From an uncultured Prevotella sp. (GTDB lineage Bacteria > Bacteroidota > Bacteroidia > Bacteroidales > Bacteroidaceae), in the NCBI GenBank assembly GCA_900317685.1, contig ONHQ01000025.1:1-45353 (forward strand): a stretch of 45,353 nt of DNA, read 5' to 3'. The notes under the pieces were generated by a model. That model made no database searches. It was not told the DNA's origin and saw only the letters and a program-made list of their open reading frames with translations. The position numbers were made by a program, and so were the translations under genes. This document shows, in pieces, positions 15,490 to 24,456 of this stretch (its first letter is position 1; every line of letters starts with the position of its first letter).

Positions 15490-17325
15490 ATGAAGAAGAT
15501 TTTCTCTACTTTTGTGGCTCTTCTCGCCGCTGCCAACATGATGGCACAGGGATGGCCAGCAAACTACGGTGGCGTCATGCTGCAAAGCTTCTACTGGGGC
15601 AGCTACACCGAGTCGTCTTGGAGCAGCCTCACACAGCAGGCTGATACACTCTCAAAGTATTTCAATCTTATTTGGGCGCCACCTTCGGGATACCCGAACA
15701 CCACGAGCAACAACATGGGTTATTACCCCATCTACTGGCTTGATCAAAAGAGTGCCTTCGGTACAGAGGCAGAGTTGCGCACGATGATCAAGACCTATAA
15801 GGAGAGGAAAACAGGCATCATCGCTGATGTGGTCATCAACCATAAGAACGGACCTTCGAACTGGTGCTCCTTCGCCAACGAAACGGTCACTGTTCAGAAC
15901 ACCGGCAAGACGTACTCCGTGACTTGGGACAATACTAACTACACGCAGATCTGTAGTGACGATGAAGGCAACACCAACAAAAGCTCTGAGGCATACGGAA
16001 AGATAAAGGGCAACAAGGATACCGGTCTCGGCGACGGTGGCTGCCGCGACCTCGACCACACCAGCACCACCACGCAGAAGAACGTGGAGACCTACGAGGA
16101 CTTCCTGCTCAACGAGATGGGCTACGCTGGCTTCCGCTATGACTTCGTGAAAGGCTACGACCCGAAGTATATTAATATGTATAACACGGCCGCCAAACCT
16201 ACCTACTCCGTCGGCGAGTACTGGCAAGGCTCGGTGACCGACACGAAGAGCGGCGACCATCCCTTCGGAGGCGTGAAGGACTGGGTGGATGCTACCAACA
16301 AGACGAGCGCTGCTTTCGACTTCCCAATGAAATACTTCATCCAGGATGCCTTTGGCAATAGCAATTGGATTAAACTCGCAAACTATAAGACATCCACGCT
16401 GATGGGTGCTGATGGATATGCTCAGTATGCCGTGACCTTCATCGATAACCACGATACGGGTGATCCACACGACAATCCTTCTCCTCTCCGTGCAAATATC
16501 GCTGCAGCCAACGCTTACATTCTCGCTATGCCGGGTACACCATGTATATGGATTAGCCACTGGACAGCTTACAAGACCCTCATCAAGAAGTGCATCCTTG
16601 CCCGTAAGCTCGCAGGAATCACTAACACCAGCACCGTGGAGCAGTCAGTTGGCTCTTCTGCCGGATACTATGCTAAAGTGAAAGGTACTAAGGGTGAGGT
16701 GCTCATCGTGATTGGTGCGCCATCGGTCAGCACCACTGGCTTCCAGTTGGCTTGCGAGGGAGAGAACTTTAAGTACTATGTATCCAATGGTCTTGACCTC
16801 AGCGGTATCAAGAGCATTAAGGACGAAGCCACTGGTTGGACTGTTCCTTCGTTCTGCAAGGTAAACAGCGGTGAGACTTGCGCATTTTTCGAGCAGCCAA
16901 CAAGCAGCAACTGGGCAGGAACCATCAGCTGCTGGGCTTGGGATGATAAAGGTAATTACACGGGTGGCTCTTGGCCTGGCGTAGTCTGTACAAAGGTGGG
17001 CACTACTGATGCTGGCAATACTGTATGGAAGTGGACATGGAATGGTAAATACACAAGCACAACAGCTACAACTCCTAGTCATATCATCTTCACCAATAAG
17101 GATAATGGTTCTATGCAGACCAGTGATATGATTTTCAAGAACGGAAACTACTATGGATATAATGTTGTCCTCGGCAACGTCATCGATGCTACTACCGGTA
17201 TCAGCAAGATTAAGATGACAACAAATACCGTTGACGCTCCTGTGTATAACCTCGCCGGACAGCGTGTGGACAGCAACTATAAAGGTGTGGTGATACAGAA
17301 TGGAAAGAAGGTAATGAAAAAATAG
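15490..17325 (+). CDS. Secreted GH13 alpha-amylase
   Basis: A 611-aa protein with a signal peptide ending in AANMMAQ (residue 20). The GH13 barrel carries the four classic regions: DVVINH (113-118), GFRYDFVK with nucleophile Asp218, VGEYW with acid/base Glu243, and FIDNHD with Asp322. It hydrolyses internal alpha-1,4 links of starch. A C-terminal starch-binding-type module (TISCWAWDDKGNYTGGSWPG, about 485-560) and a tail YNLAGQRV then GVVIQNGKKVMKK follow. That tail has the form of Prevotella secretion/sorting C-termini. I prefer the start at 15490 because the ORF start at 15445 would put 15 residues before a normal signal peptide. It is expressed from a LacI-operator promoter and supplies oligosaccharides to the Sus transporter. 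Confidence 0.93.
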   Translation: MKKIFSTFVALLAAANMMAQGWPANYGGVMLQSFYWGSYTESSWSSLTQQADTLSKYFNLIWAPPSGYPNTTSNNMGYYPIYWLDQKSAFGTEAELRTMIKTYKERKTGIIADVVINHKNGPSNWCSFANETVTVQNTGKTYSVTWDNTNYTQICSDDEGNTNKSSEAYGKIKGNKDTGLGDGGCRDLDHTSTTTQKNVETYEDFLLNEMGYAGFRYDFVKGYDPKYINMYNTAAKPTYSVGEYWQGSVTDTKSGDHPFGGVKDWVDATNKTSAAFDFPMKYFIQDAFGNSNWIKLANYKTSTLMGADGYAQYAVTFIDNHDTGDPHDNPSPLRANIAAANAYILAMPGTPCIWISHWTAYKTLIKKCILARKLAGITNTSTVEQSVGSSAGYYAKVKGTKGEVLIVIGAPSVSTTGFQLACEGENFKYYVSNGLDLSGIKSIKDEATGWTVPSFCKVNSGETCAFFEQPTSSNWAGTISCWAWDDKGNYTGGSWPGVVCTKVGTTDAGNTVWKWTWNGKYTSTTATTPSHIIFTNKDNGSMQTSDMIFKNGNYYGYNVVLGNVIDATTGISKIKMTTNTVDAPVYNLAGQRVDSNYKGVVIQNGKKVMKK

Positions 17326-17355
17326 AAAGAGTCCTTTCCTCAGGCCCTTCCCTAA

Positions 17356-17373
17356 CCCTCCCCAAGGGGAGGG
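17356..17373. repeat. CCCTCCCC/GGGGAGGG palindromic repeat
   Basis: A perfect 8-bp inverted repeat around AA, flanked by ccttccctaa, 31 bp after the amylase stop. It resembles the GC-rich palindrome at 772-789. It could serve as terminator. Such palindromes recur between Bacteroidota genes. Confidence 0.55.
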
Positions 17374-17647
17374 AATGGCAATACCCAAAGAGTGGCAGGG
17401 AACTATGCTCTTATATGAGAAAAGGCTCCTATATATAATAAGGTGTAGAGCCGGTGTGAGGCCTGTTCCTTTATAAAAGGAAAGTAACAAGGACTGGATA
17501 AAACAAAGATCTGTGAGATCTGTGCTATCTGAGAGAAGTGATTCTCATGGAAAGCACAAGTCTCACAGATTTTTTGTTCTCACATCTCTTTTGTTCTCAC
17601 AGATTTCATGGATGCCACGGATTTTCCCATATGTCACCTTCTGTGTT
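17374..17647. other. Intergenic region with tgtgag/ctcaca repeats
   Basis: No gene is supported. Repeated words agatctgtgagatctgtg (from about 17508) and ctcacagattt (about 17562 and 17597) form long-loop inverted repeats (ATCTGTGAGA/TCTCACAGAT). This may be a bidirectional transcription end between the amylase and the minus-strand chromate genes. Confidence 0.4.
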
Positions 17648-18223
17648 TTAGTATAGCAGCACGAGACCGGCAAAAGCGGCGTAGCCAATCATGCGGATGG
17701 GATTGATGTGAAGCCAATAGGTACCGACAAACGTAGCGACGAAGAGGGCTACGCTGATGGAGAACTGCCACGGATTCTCGGCCCACGAAGAGAAGTTCTC
17801 TTTGTCGATGAGCATCAGTGTGGCGGCAGCCAGCAAACCGACAACACCTGGGCGCAGTCCTAAGAAAATGTGTTGGACCACCGGCGTTTTCATGTATTTC
17901 ATGAACATCCGTGCGATGACGATCATCATGATGAATGATGGCAGTACGAGCGCAAAGGTGGCAACGGCCGAACCGAGTGTCGATATAATCATGCCGTAGC
18001 CTGCGTTGTTCACGGCTGTGTAGCCACAGTAGGTGGCGGAGTTGATGCCCACAGGTCCCGGCGTCATCTGCGAGATGGCGACGATATTTGTGAACTCCGC
18101 TGTCGACAGCCAGCCATGTACGTGTACGGTCTCGTTCTGGATGAGCGAGAGCATGCCATAGCCGCCGCCGAAGCCGAAGAGGCCGATGAGGAAAAACGTA
18201 TAGAAGAGTTGTAAGAAGATCAT
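17648..18223 (-). CDS. Chromate transporter family protein, second half-protein
   Basis: A 191-aa integral membrane protein beginning MIFLQLFYTFFLIGLFGFGGGYGML. It carries the CHR-family signatures FGFGGGYGML and QMTPGPVGINSATYCGY. It is a short-chain (single-domain) chromate transporter. Such proteins work as pairs of homologous halves with opposite topology, and its partner is the gene starting at 18766, 3 bp upstream. The transported substrate (chromate efflux or another anion) is not shown by sequence. Confidence 0.9.
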   Translation of the reverse strand: MIFLQLFYTFFLIGLFGFGGGYGMLSLIQNETVHVHGWLSTAEFTNIVAISQMTPGPVGINSATYCGYTAVNNAGYGMIISTLGSAVATFALVLPSFIMMIVIARMFMKYMKTPVVQHIFLGLRPGVVGLLAAATLMLIDKENFSSWAENPWQFSISVALFVATFVGTYWLHINPIRMIGYAAFAGLVLLY

Positions 18224-18226
18224 AGG

Positions 18227-18766
18227 TTATTCGTTGGTGAGATATTTGCCATAGACATACCCGCCCAGTCCCGTGGCAATGATGATCCAGATGGGGTTGA
18301 CGTGCAGACCCCAGATGAGCAGTGCTGAGGCTATGGGTATCCAGCAGTTGGACAAACTGATATGGGCACTCTTGGCCAGTGTGAACGTCGGTGCGGCGAT
18401 GAGCGCCACCACAGCGGGACGTATGCCACGGAACATGGCCTCTACCCAGTGCCACTCCATGATATGATGCAGGAACATGGCGATGGCGAGGATGATGAGG
18501 AAGGAGGGTAGGGCAGAGCCCAGCGTGGTGCACAGCGCTCCTTTCTTGCCCTTGAGCTTATAGCCGACAAAGGTGGCCAGGTTGATGGCGAACACACCGG
18601 GACAGCTCTGTGCCACGGCGACGTAGTCGATAAACTCCTCCTTCTTGATCCAATGATATTTGTCCACGACATCAGCCTCAATGATGGGCAGCATGGCGTA
18701 GCCGCCTCCCAAGGTGAAGGCTCCGATCTTGAAGAAAGTGGTAAAGAGCAGAGAATATGAACTCAT
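18227..18766 (-). CDS. Chromate transporter family protein, first half-protein
   Basis: A 179-aa membrane protein (MSSYSLLFTTFFKIGAFTLGG) with the paired motifs AFTLGGGYAMLPIIE and AQSCPGVFAINLATFVGYK, homologous to the downstream half. The two genes are 3 bp apart and are certainly co-transcribed. Only the two together make a full-length CHR-type transporter. Confidence 0.9.
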   Translation of the reverse strand: MSSYSLLFTTFFKIGAFTLGGGYAMLPIIEADVVDKYHWIKKEEFIDYVAVAQSCPGVFAINLATFVGYKLKGKKGALCTTLGSALPSFLIILAIAMFLHHIMEWHWVEAMFRGIRPAVVALIAAPTFTLAKSAHISLSNCWIPIASALLIWGLHVNPIWIIIATGLGGYVYGKYLTNE

Positions 18767-18951
18767 CTGATAATGGATACTTACTTTTGTGTAAACGCTC
18801 CGCTTGGCGGAATAGAGAATATTTCCGGATATAATATATATATGGTATTCGTTTATATTCTTAATGCCATCGACGATGGCACGTTTAAAGCTATAAAAGT
18901 CCCTGTCACACGTTCCTTTCGGAGCGTGTGAGGGGGACGAACTATTCTTGC
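18767..18951. terminator. purL terminator region
   Basis: A stem TCACACGTTCC/GGAGCGTGTGA (18906-18931, one G-U pair, 4-nt loop) lies 21 bp past the purL stop and fits a terminator on the minus strand. A second inverted repeat, TGCCATCG-A-CGATGGCA, lies at 18865-18881. The rest is AT-rich leader of the chromate operon with no clear -7 box. Confidence 0.65.
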
Positions 18952-21900
18952 TTACTTCTTGCAGTTCTCAATCCACTTGCGTGCATTGACGAAGGCTTCG
19001 ATCCACGGCGTGACATCGTCGTTGCGATGCTTAGCCGGATACCATGCGTTTTGCCATGGGAAGATGGCACGCTCGGGGTGCGGCATCATGGCCAGGTGGC
19101 GGCCGTCGGCCGAGCAGATACCAGCCACGTTGTAGTCCGAGCCGTTGGGATTGCCGGGATACTCAGCGTAGTTGTATTTCGCCACGACATTGTAGTGGTC
19201 CTCAGGCTCGGGCAGATAGAAACGTCCCTCGCCGTGAGCTACCCAGATGCCCAGCTTGTCGCCGCTCAGACTACCGAGCATGACGCTGTTGTTCTGTGGG
19301 ATGCTCAGTCCGAGGAACTGGCTTTCGAACTTCTGGCTGACGTTGTGGGTCAGGTGCGCGCGGTGCTTATGCTCCGGGTTGATGAGGTTGAGCTCCACCA
19401 TCAACTGGCAGCCGTTGCAGATGCCGAGGCTCAGTGTGTCCTTACGTGCGTAGAACTTGTCGAGGGCTTCCTTGGCCTTCGGGTTATAGAGGAAGGCACC
19501 AGCCCAGCCCTTTGCCGAACCGAGTACGTCGCTGTTGGAGAATCCACCACAGAAGACGATCATGTTCACCTCTTCGAGCGTCTCGCGTCCGCTGATGAGG
19601 TCGGTCATCATCACGTCCTTCACGTCGAAGCCTGCCAGCCACAGCGTGTAGGCCATCTCGCGCTCACCGTTGGTGCCTTTCTCACGGATGATGGCAGCCT
19701 TAGGACGTGCAGCCTGCTGAGCGTTGTCTTTCCAACGGTCGGGGTTGAGGCCGAGCGACTCGAAGGAACCCTTGAAGTCTTTGCCGAACTTCATCTCCAG
19801 CGGCTGCTTCTTATAGTTGAGATAGCGCTTGCGTGCCATGCCGTTCATGCTCTGGTCGCGGTCAAGGAGGTAGGATGTGCGATACCAAACATCGCGCAGG
19901 GCATCGATGTCGAACTCGTGCTTGTAGTCGCCCTTCACCACGACGAGCTTGCGCTCATGGGGTGTTGGATAAGCGATCTTGGCGTAGCCGATGCCGTTGT
20001 CTTCGAGATACTCGCGCAGCTCTTTCTTGTGCTGGTCAGAAACCTGAATGACCACACCGGGGTTCTCGGCGAAGAGCATCTTCACGATGTCGTCGCTCTC
20101 AGGCTGCACGTCGTGGAGGTTGACATGCATACCGCCCTCGGTGTTGGCAAAGGTCATCTCCAGCAGTGTAGTGATCAGACCACCGGCACTCACATCGTGT
20201 CCGGCCATGATCCATCCCTTGCCGATGAGCTCCTGCACGGCATTGAAGCAGTCGGCGAAATACTCGCTATTCTTCACCGTAGGCACGTCGCTGCCGATGC
20301 GGCCGAGGCTCTGTGCGAAGGCCGAACCGCCAAGACGCTGCTCGTCGAAGCTGAAGTCGATATAATATAAAGAGGAGTTCTTGTCATTGACCATCACGGG
20401 GCTGACGACCTTCTTCACGTCGCTGACCTCGGCACCGCTGGTGACGATGACTGTACCCGGAGCGATGATCTTGCGGCCATCGGGATATTGCTGGCTCAAG
20501 GACAGTGAGTCTTTTCCTGTCGGTACGTTGAGGCCAAGCTCGCAGCAGAAGTCGCTCAGAGCCTGCACACCGGCATAGAGGCGTGCGTCCTCGCCCTTCT
20601 GGCTGCGGCACGGCCACATCCAGTTGGCACTGAGGTTGATGTTCTGCACGGGATAGGGATGATCGTGATCCGTGGCAATAGGAGCCCAGATGATATTGGT
20701 CAGGCTTTCTGCCACACTCAGCACACTGCCTGCGGCTGCGTCGGCCATACCGGCCTGTGGTGCATGGCCCAGTGCAGTGGCGATGCCTTGCTGGCCACGG
20801 TAGTCGAGAGCCACCACACCACAGTCAGACAGTGGCAACTGTATCTGGCCCTGTGTCTGCTGGCGGGCCACCTTGCCCGTCACAGAGCGGTCGACCTTGT
20901 TGGTCAACCAGTCCTTGCAGGCCACTGCTTCGAGCTGCAAGACGCGGTTGAGGTATTCGTCTATCTTGTCGGCTGAGTAGGTCACGTCCTCATAGTGGTG
21001 CTTGACAGTCTCGTCGACCATCACCGTCTTGGGCGAGTGGCCGAACATCTGTGCCACGTCGAGGTCGAAAGGCTTCACGCCGTCGCCCTGCACAAAGCTG
21101 AAGTGAGCGTCGCCAGTAGTCTTACCGACGACATACAGCGGGGCACGCTCGCGCTCAGCGATCTTTTCTACGTGCTCAAGGTGCTTCTCGTCGATGAGCA
21201 GTCCCATGCGCTCCTGACTCTCGTTGGCGATGATCTCTTTTGCAGAGAGCGTCTTGTCGCCGATGGGCAGCTTGGTCATGTCGATCTCGCCACCGCAGTC
21301 CTCGACAAGCTCAGAGAGGCAGTTGAGGTGTCCGGCAGAACCGTGGTCATGAATGGAGACCACCGGGTTGACGTCTTCCTCCACGAGGGCACGCACGAGG
21401 TTATAGGCACGCTTCTGCATCTCAGGGTTGGCGCGCTGCACAGCGTTGAGCTCAATGCCGTTGCTGTATCGGCCGGTATCTACCGACGAAACGCTACCGC
21501 CACCGAGTCCGATGCGATAGTTGTCACCGCCGACGACGACGATGTCGTTGCCGGTCTGTGGCTCCTTCTTCAGGCAGTCACGTTTCTTGCCGTAGCCCAC
21601 GCCACCGGCGAGCATGATCACCTTGTCGTAGCCATAGACCTCACCAGCCTGCTCGCCCTCGACAGGCTTGCCGTCGGCTGTGGTGGCGGTGTCGCCCGTG
21701 GTGCTCTGATACTCAAAGGTCAGCAGCGAACCGGTGATCAGCGGCTGACCGAACTTATTGCCGAAGTCCGAGGCACCGTTGGAAGCCTTGATGAGGATCT
21801 GCTCCGGTGTCTGATAGAGCCATGGACGTGGTGCGATCTTGTCCTCCCAGTCGCGTCCGGCTGTGTCGTTGTCGGTCTTCAAACGCGGGTAGCTGGTCAT

Positions 21901-22764
21901 GTAGACCGCTGTGCCGGCAATAGGCCATGAGCCTACGCCACCGCCCATACGGTCGCGGATCTCACCGCCCGTACCCGTAGCGGCACCGTTGAACGGCTCC
22001 ACGGTAGTGGGGAAGTTATGCGTTTCGGCCTTGAGCGAGATGACGCTCTCGATAGGCTTCACGCGGAACCAGTCGCTCGTGCTCTGGTCTTCCGGTGCGA
22101 ACTGCTCAATCTCGGGACCTTGCGCAAAGGCCACGTTGTCCTTATAGGCCGAGAGGATCTTTCCCGGATGCTCTTTGGTTGTCTTCTTGATGAGTGCGAA
22201 GAGGCTGGAGGGGCGCTCCTCGCCGTCGATGACAAACGAGCCGCCGAAGATCTTGTGACGGCAGTGCTCAGAGTTGATCTGTGCGAAGCCGAAGATCTCG
22301 GAGTCGGTCAGCGGCCGTCCGTTTTGCTTTTCTATCTTATGGAGATATTCAATTTCTTCCGGGCTCAGGGCGAGTCCTTCCTCCTCGTTGTACTTCTCTA
22401 TGTCGTCGACATGCTTGATGGGCTCAGGCTCATGGTTGACGGTGAAGATCGTCTGGTCGAGTCCTTTGTACATGCGCTGCAACATGGGGTCGTGCTCAGC
22501 GTCCTCGCTTTTGACGGGGAAGTACTCCTCAATACGCGAAATGCCGGTGAGACTCATGTTTTGCGTGATCTCAACGGCATTTGTGCTCCATGGTGTAATC
22601 ATTTCGCGGCGTGGTCCGACGAAGAAGCCCTCAAGCTTCTCGTCGCTGAGCATCTCGGCGTCGCCGTAGAGCCAGCACAGTTCCTGCTTCTCCTGCTCAC
22701 TGGGCTGGTGGTCCATCTCAGTGGCAATGACAGTCTCCTTCGGAGTCTTAAAGAAAAGAATCAT
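18952..22764 (-). CDS. purL: Phosphoribosylformylglycinamidine synthase (large single-chain form)
   Basis: A 1270-aa enzyme of purine synthesis that converts FGAR, glutamine and ATP to FGAM. The length matches the fused PurL of Bacteroidota and proteobacteria. Visible blocks are the N-terminal MITPWSTNAVEITQNMSLTG, the synthase core FKAETHNFPT-like SLKAETHNFPTTVEPFNGAA with GTGGEIRDRMG, and the C-terminal glutaminase with nucleophile Cys in LSLGICNGCQLM, then HGEGRFY and MMPHPERAIFPWQN. All parts are present and intact. It is a stand-alone gene with its own -7 box and terminator, a housekeeping gene between accessory segments. Confidence 0.97.
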   Translation of the reverse strand: MILFFKTPKETVIATEMDHQPSEQEKQELCWLYGDAEMLSDEKLEGFFVGPRREMITPWSTNAVEITQNMSLTGISRIEEYFPVKSEDAEHDPMLQRMYKGLDQTIFTVNHEPEPIKHVDDIEKYNEEEGLALSPEEIEYLHKIEKQNGRPLTDSEIFGFAQINSEHCRHKIFGGSFVIDGEERPSSLFALIKKTTKEHPGKILSAYKDNVAFAQGPEIEQFAPEDQSTSDWFRVKPIESVISLKAETHNFPTTVEPFNGAATGTGGEIRDRMGGGVGSWPIAGTAVYMTSYPRLKTDNDTAGRDWEDKIAPRPWLYQTPEQILIKASNGASDFGNKFGQPLITGSLLTFEYQSTTGDTATTADGKPVEGEQAGEVYGYDKVIMLAGGVGYGKKRDCLKKEPQTGNDIVVVGGDNYRIGLGGGSVSSVDTGRYSNGIELNAVQRANPEMQKRAYNLVRALVEEDVNPVVSIHDHGSAGHLNCLSELVEDCGGEIDMTKLPIGDKTLSAKEIIANESQERMGLLIDEKHLEHVEKIAERERAPLYVVGKTTGDAHFSFVQGDGVKPFDLDVAQMFGHSPKTVMVDETVKHHYEDVTYSADKIDEYLNRVLQLEAVACKDWLTNKVDRSVTGKVARQQTQGQIQLPLSDCGVVALDYRGQQGIATALGHAPQAGMADAAAGSVLSVAESLTNIIWAPIATDHDHPYPVQNINLSANWMWPCRSQKGEDARLYAGVQALSDFCCELGLNVPTGKDSLSLSQQYPDGRKIIAPGTVIVTSGAEVSDVKKVVSPVMVNDKNSSLYYIDFSFDEQRLGGSAFAQSLGRIGSDVPTVKNSEYFADCFNAVQELIGKGWIMAGHDVSAGGLITTLLEMTFANTEGGMHVNLHDVQPESDDIVKMLFAENPGVVIQVSDQHKKELREYLEDNGIGYAKIAYPTPHERKLVVVKGDYKHEFDIDALRDVWYRTSYLLDRDQSMNGMARKRYLNYKKQPLEMKFGKDFKGSFESLGLNPDRWKDNAQQAARPKAAIIREKGTNGEREMAYTLWLAGFDVKDVMMTDLISGRETLEEVNMIVFCGGFSNSDVLGSAKGWAGAFLYNPKAKEALDKFYARKDTLSLGICNGCQLMVELNLINPEHKHRAHLTHNVSQKFESQFLGLSIPQNNSVMLGSLSGDKLGIWVAHGEGRFYLPEPEDHYNVVAKYNYAEYPGNPNGSDYNVAGICSADGRHLAMMPHPERAIFPWQNAWYPAKHRNDDVTPWIEAFVNARKWIENCKK

Positions 22765-22809
22765 AGTCTCTCTAAAGTTTTATATGAAAGATGTGTAATA
22801 TTACAAGTG

Positions 22810-22817
22810 CAAAGATA
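22810..22817 (-). promoter_or_regulatory. Predicted purL -7 box
   Basis: Plus-strand CAAAGATA equals TATCTTTG on the minus strand, about 45 nt ahead of the purL ATG. No clear TTG at -33 was found. Confidence 0.5.
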
Positions 22818-23068
22818 CAAGAAATTCTCCATAAATCGTAACGTCTCTTTCACATTTTGTTGTTGCAGCATGTAATTTTTTCAAGTGGTACTAGCCTTTA
22901 GCGATAAGTATATGTTAGGTTCCCTCTGCTTTATTATGGTTATAGACCTTTTGGATATTTTATCCATGTTTTTTGTGTTACTTGTGTCCTTTCTTTGAGT
23001 AGGTTGTGGGACTCCACGATGTGTCTATATATAATATGGTGTATAAAGCTAAATATCGTGTACTTTTC
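22818..23068. other. Intergenic region without recognised features
   Basis: AT-rich DNA between the divergent purL and S24 repressor genes. I see no ORF, strong hairpin or repeat in it. Confidence 0.4.
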
Positions 23069-23099
23069 TTTGTGAATAGCAAATTATTTACTATCTTTG
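23069..23099 (+). promoter_or_regulatory. Promoter of the S24 repressor gene
   Basis: TTTG at 23069-23072, 19 nt, then TATCTTTG at 23092-23099. It directs a transcript whose first good ATG is 23180. Confidence 0.65.
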
Positions 23100-23179
23100 C
23101 AAGCATATATAAGTATAATAGAAGGTAAACATGCAGGTGTGGCGTGTTTATGCTGATAAAAAATAAAAACTTTACTGCA

Positions 23180-23827
23180 ATGAGAATAGCAAAATACGAC
23201 TATGAGGCAATGCCGCGGGAGACGCGCAACCTCTATCTGCTGATGATGGACAAGACAGCAGGCGGGCAGACCGCCTTCGCGCAGGAGATTGACGTGCGCC
23301 AGCAGACGCTCACGCGACTCTTCCGCCCCGACCCGCGTAATGGCCGTTATCCGGCCATCAGCCCCGAGATCAAAGAGAAGGTCTGCCGACGCTATGGCCT
23401 GGACCAGTCTTTCTTTCTTGCTGACACAGAGGGCAGTATGCGCAATACCGATCAGACACGGCCGCGTATTGACCAGACGGCATCGGCGGGCAAGCTCACC
23501 GAGGAGATCGACGTCTCCTACGAGCGTTATCCAGTCATCAAGCAGCTGCCCGACTACGACTTCACCATTCTGGTGAAAGGCGACAGCATGGAGCCGGAGA
23601 TCAAAAGCGGCGACGAGCTTGCCTGCCGCGTGGTGACCGATGCCAGCTTCATCCAGTGGGGCAAGGTGCATGTGCTGGACACTGACCAGGGCATCGTGGT
23701 GAAGCGCATCTACGATGATAAGGATGGGCTCAAGTGCGTGTCGGACAATCCCAAGTATCTGCCCTTCACGGTGCCGAAAGACCAGTTGCGCAGCGTGTGC
23801 CTGGTGGTGGGACTCGTCAGGTTTTAA
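23180..23827 (+). CDS. S24/LexA-like transcriptional repressor (autopeptidase)
   Basis: A 215-aa protein. Residues about 28-75 form a helix-turn-helix-like DNA-binding part (GGQTAFAQEIDVRQQTLTRLF). The C-terminal half is an S24 peptidase fold with catalytic Ser136 in VKGDSMEPEIKSGD and Lys175 in GIVVKRIYD. Ala103-Gly104 in ASAGKL is a plausible self-cleavage site as in LexA and phage CI repressors. The start at 23180 fits the upstream promoter; an in-frame ATG at 23144 adds an unlikely tail. The targets are not evident. It could be a stress-responsive or relic prophage-type repressor, since no phage genes surround it. Confidence 0.85.
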   Translation: MRIAKYDYEAMPRETRNLYLLMMDKTAGGQTAFAQEIDVRQQTLTRLFRPDPRNGRYPAISPEIKEKVCRRYGLDQSFFLADTEGSMRNTDQTRPRIDQTASAGKLTEEIDVSYERYPVIKQLPDYDFTILVKGDSMEPEIKSGDELACRVVTDASFIQWGKVHVLDTDQGIVVKRIYDDKDGLKCVSDNPKYLPFTVPKDQLRSVCLVVGLVRF

Positions 23828-23833
23828 AACGAA

Positions 23834-23864
23834 AATCGCTGGAATGCCGAGCATTCCAGCGATT
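23834..23864. terminator. Bidirectional terminator between S24 gene and DUF4248 gene
   Basis: AATCGCTGGAATG/CATTCCAGCGATT is a perfect 13-bp stem with a 5-nt loop, followed by gctgtttt on the plus strand and preceded by aaaacg. It lies between convergent genes. Confidence 0.8.
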
Positions 23865-23916
23865 GCTGTTTTGTAGAGATAGTCCGTCAGAAAGCGATTG
23901 GGCTGTGGTCAGTCTG

Positions 23917-24156
23917 TTATGGCTCGCCAAGATAGTAGAAGATCCATTTGACTTGCGCTGGTGTGAACGTGCGTTGATGGCCGGTGTAGCCAAGGTCTTG
24001 CAGGCGTCTCAACAGGTCGGGACAGTGCTCTGTCCATTGCCGCAGCTTTCTCCAGGCGGCTCCTGGGGTGTCCTGAGGGCAATACATCATGGCGAGTTCC
24101 GTGCGTCCGTATGCCCGAGCCTTCATTTCTGTTTCTGTCTTTGTTTGTTCAATCAT
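23917..24156 (-). CDS. DUF4248 family small protein
   Basis: A 79-aa protein. The central KARAYGRTELAMMYCPQDTP, AWRKLRQWTEHCPDLLRRL and C-terminal RTFTPAQVKWIFYYLGEP match the Bacteroidota-specific DUF4248 family, which has a winged-helix/HTH-like look (FTPxQV). The function is unknown; a DNA-binding role is possible. It has a canonical promoter about 120 nt upstream and converges on the S24 repressor gene. Confidence 0.8.
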   Translation of the reverse strand: MIEQTKTETEMKARAYGRTELAMMYCPQDTPGAAWRKLRQWTEHCPDLLRRLQDLGYTGHQRTFTPAQVKWIFYYLGEP

Positions 24157-24272
24157 GCTTTGTTGTGTTTACTAGTATTAAGGGTTGTTGTTGATAACTC
24201 TCTTCGTTCATATTCTTCTTATTGAATGTTTTTTTGATTAGTCTATGCGTAGGTCTGTAGAGGAAGGTGATG

Positions 24273-24303
24273 CAAAGATATAAAAAGATTGTGAATACAA
24301 CAA
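24273..24303 (-). promoter_or_regulatory. Promoter of the DUF4248 gene
   Basis: On the minus strand, TTG (plus 24301-24303), 20 nt, then TATCTTTG (plus 24280-24273). The leader is about 110 nt. The rest of 24157-24400 shows nothing further. Confidence 0.65.
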
Positions 24304-24400
24304 ATTTAAACCTATAAAAATATCATTTACAAGCAATATTTCGCTTTTACGAACTTGCTTCCTTTGGAAACATGTTGGTGAAAGGACAAAAACAAAAACA

Positions 24401-24425
24401 CCCCGCAGTCATCGCGACTACAGGG
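24401..24425 (-). terminator. Terminator of the beta-helix lipoprotein gene
   Basis: On the minus strand, CCCTGTAGTC/GACTGCGGGG (two G-U pairs, 5-nt loop) is followed by tgtttttgttttt, a good rho-independent terminator 31 bp past the stop. Confidence 0.8.
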
Positions 24426-24456
24426 CGTGGAAAGTGTTCACAAGAGAGATTACATA

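Noticed and set aside
18928-22875. Several long plus-strand ORFs (480, 311 and 285 aa) opposite purL
   Set aside because: They are antisense shadows of purL. Their composition (Val/Leu/His-rich) reflects the reverse complement of conserved codons and no known domain appears.
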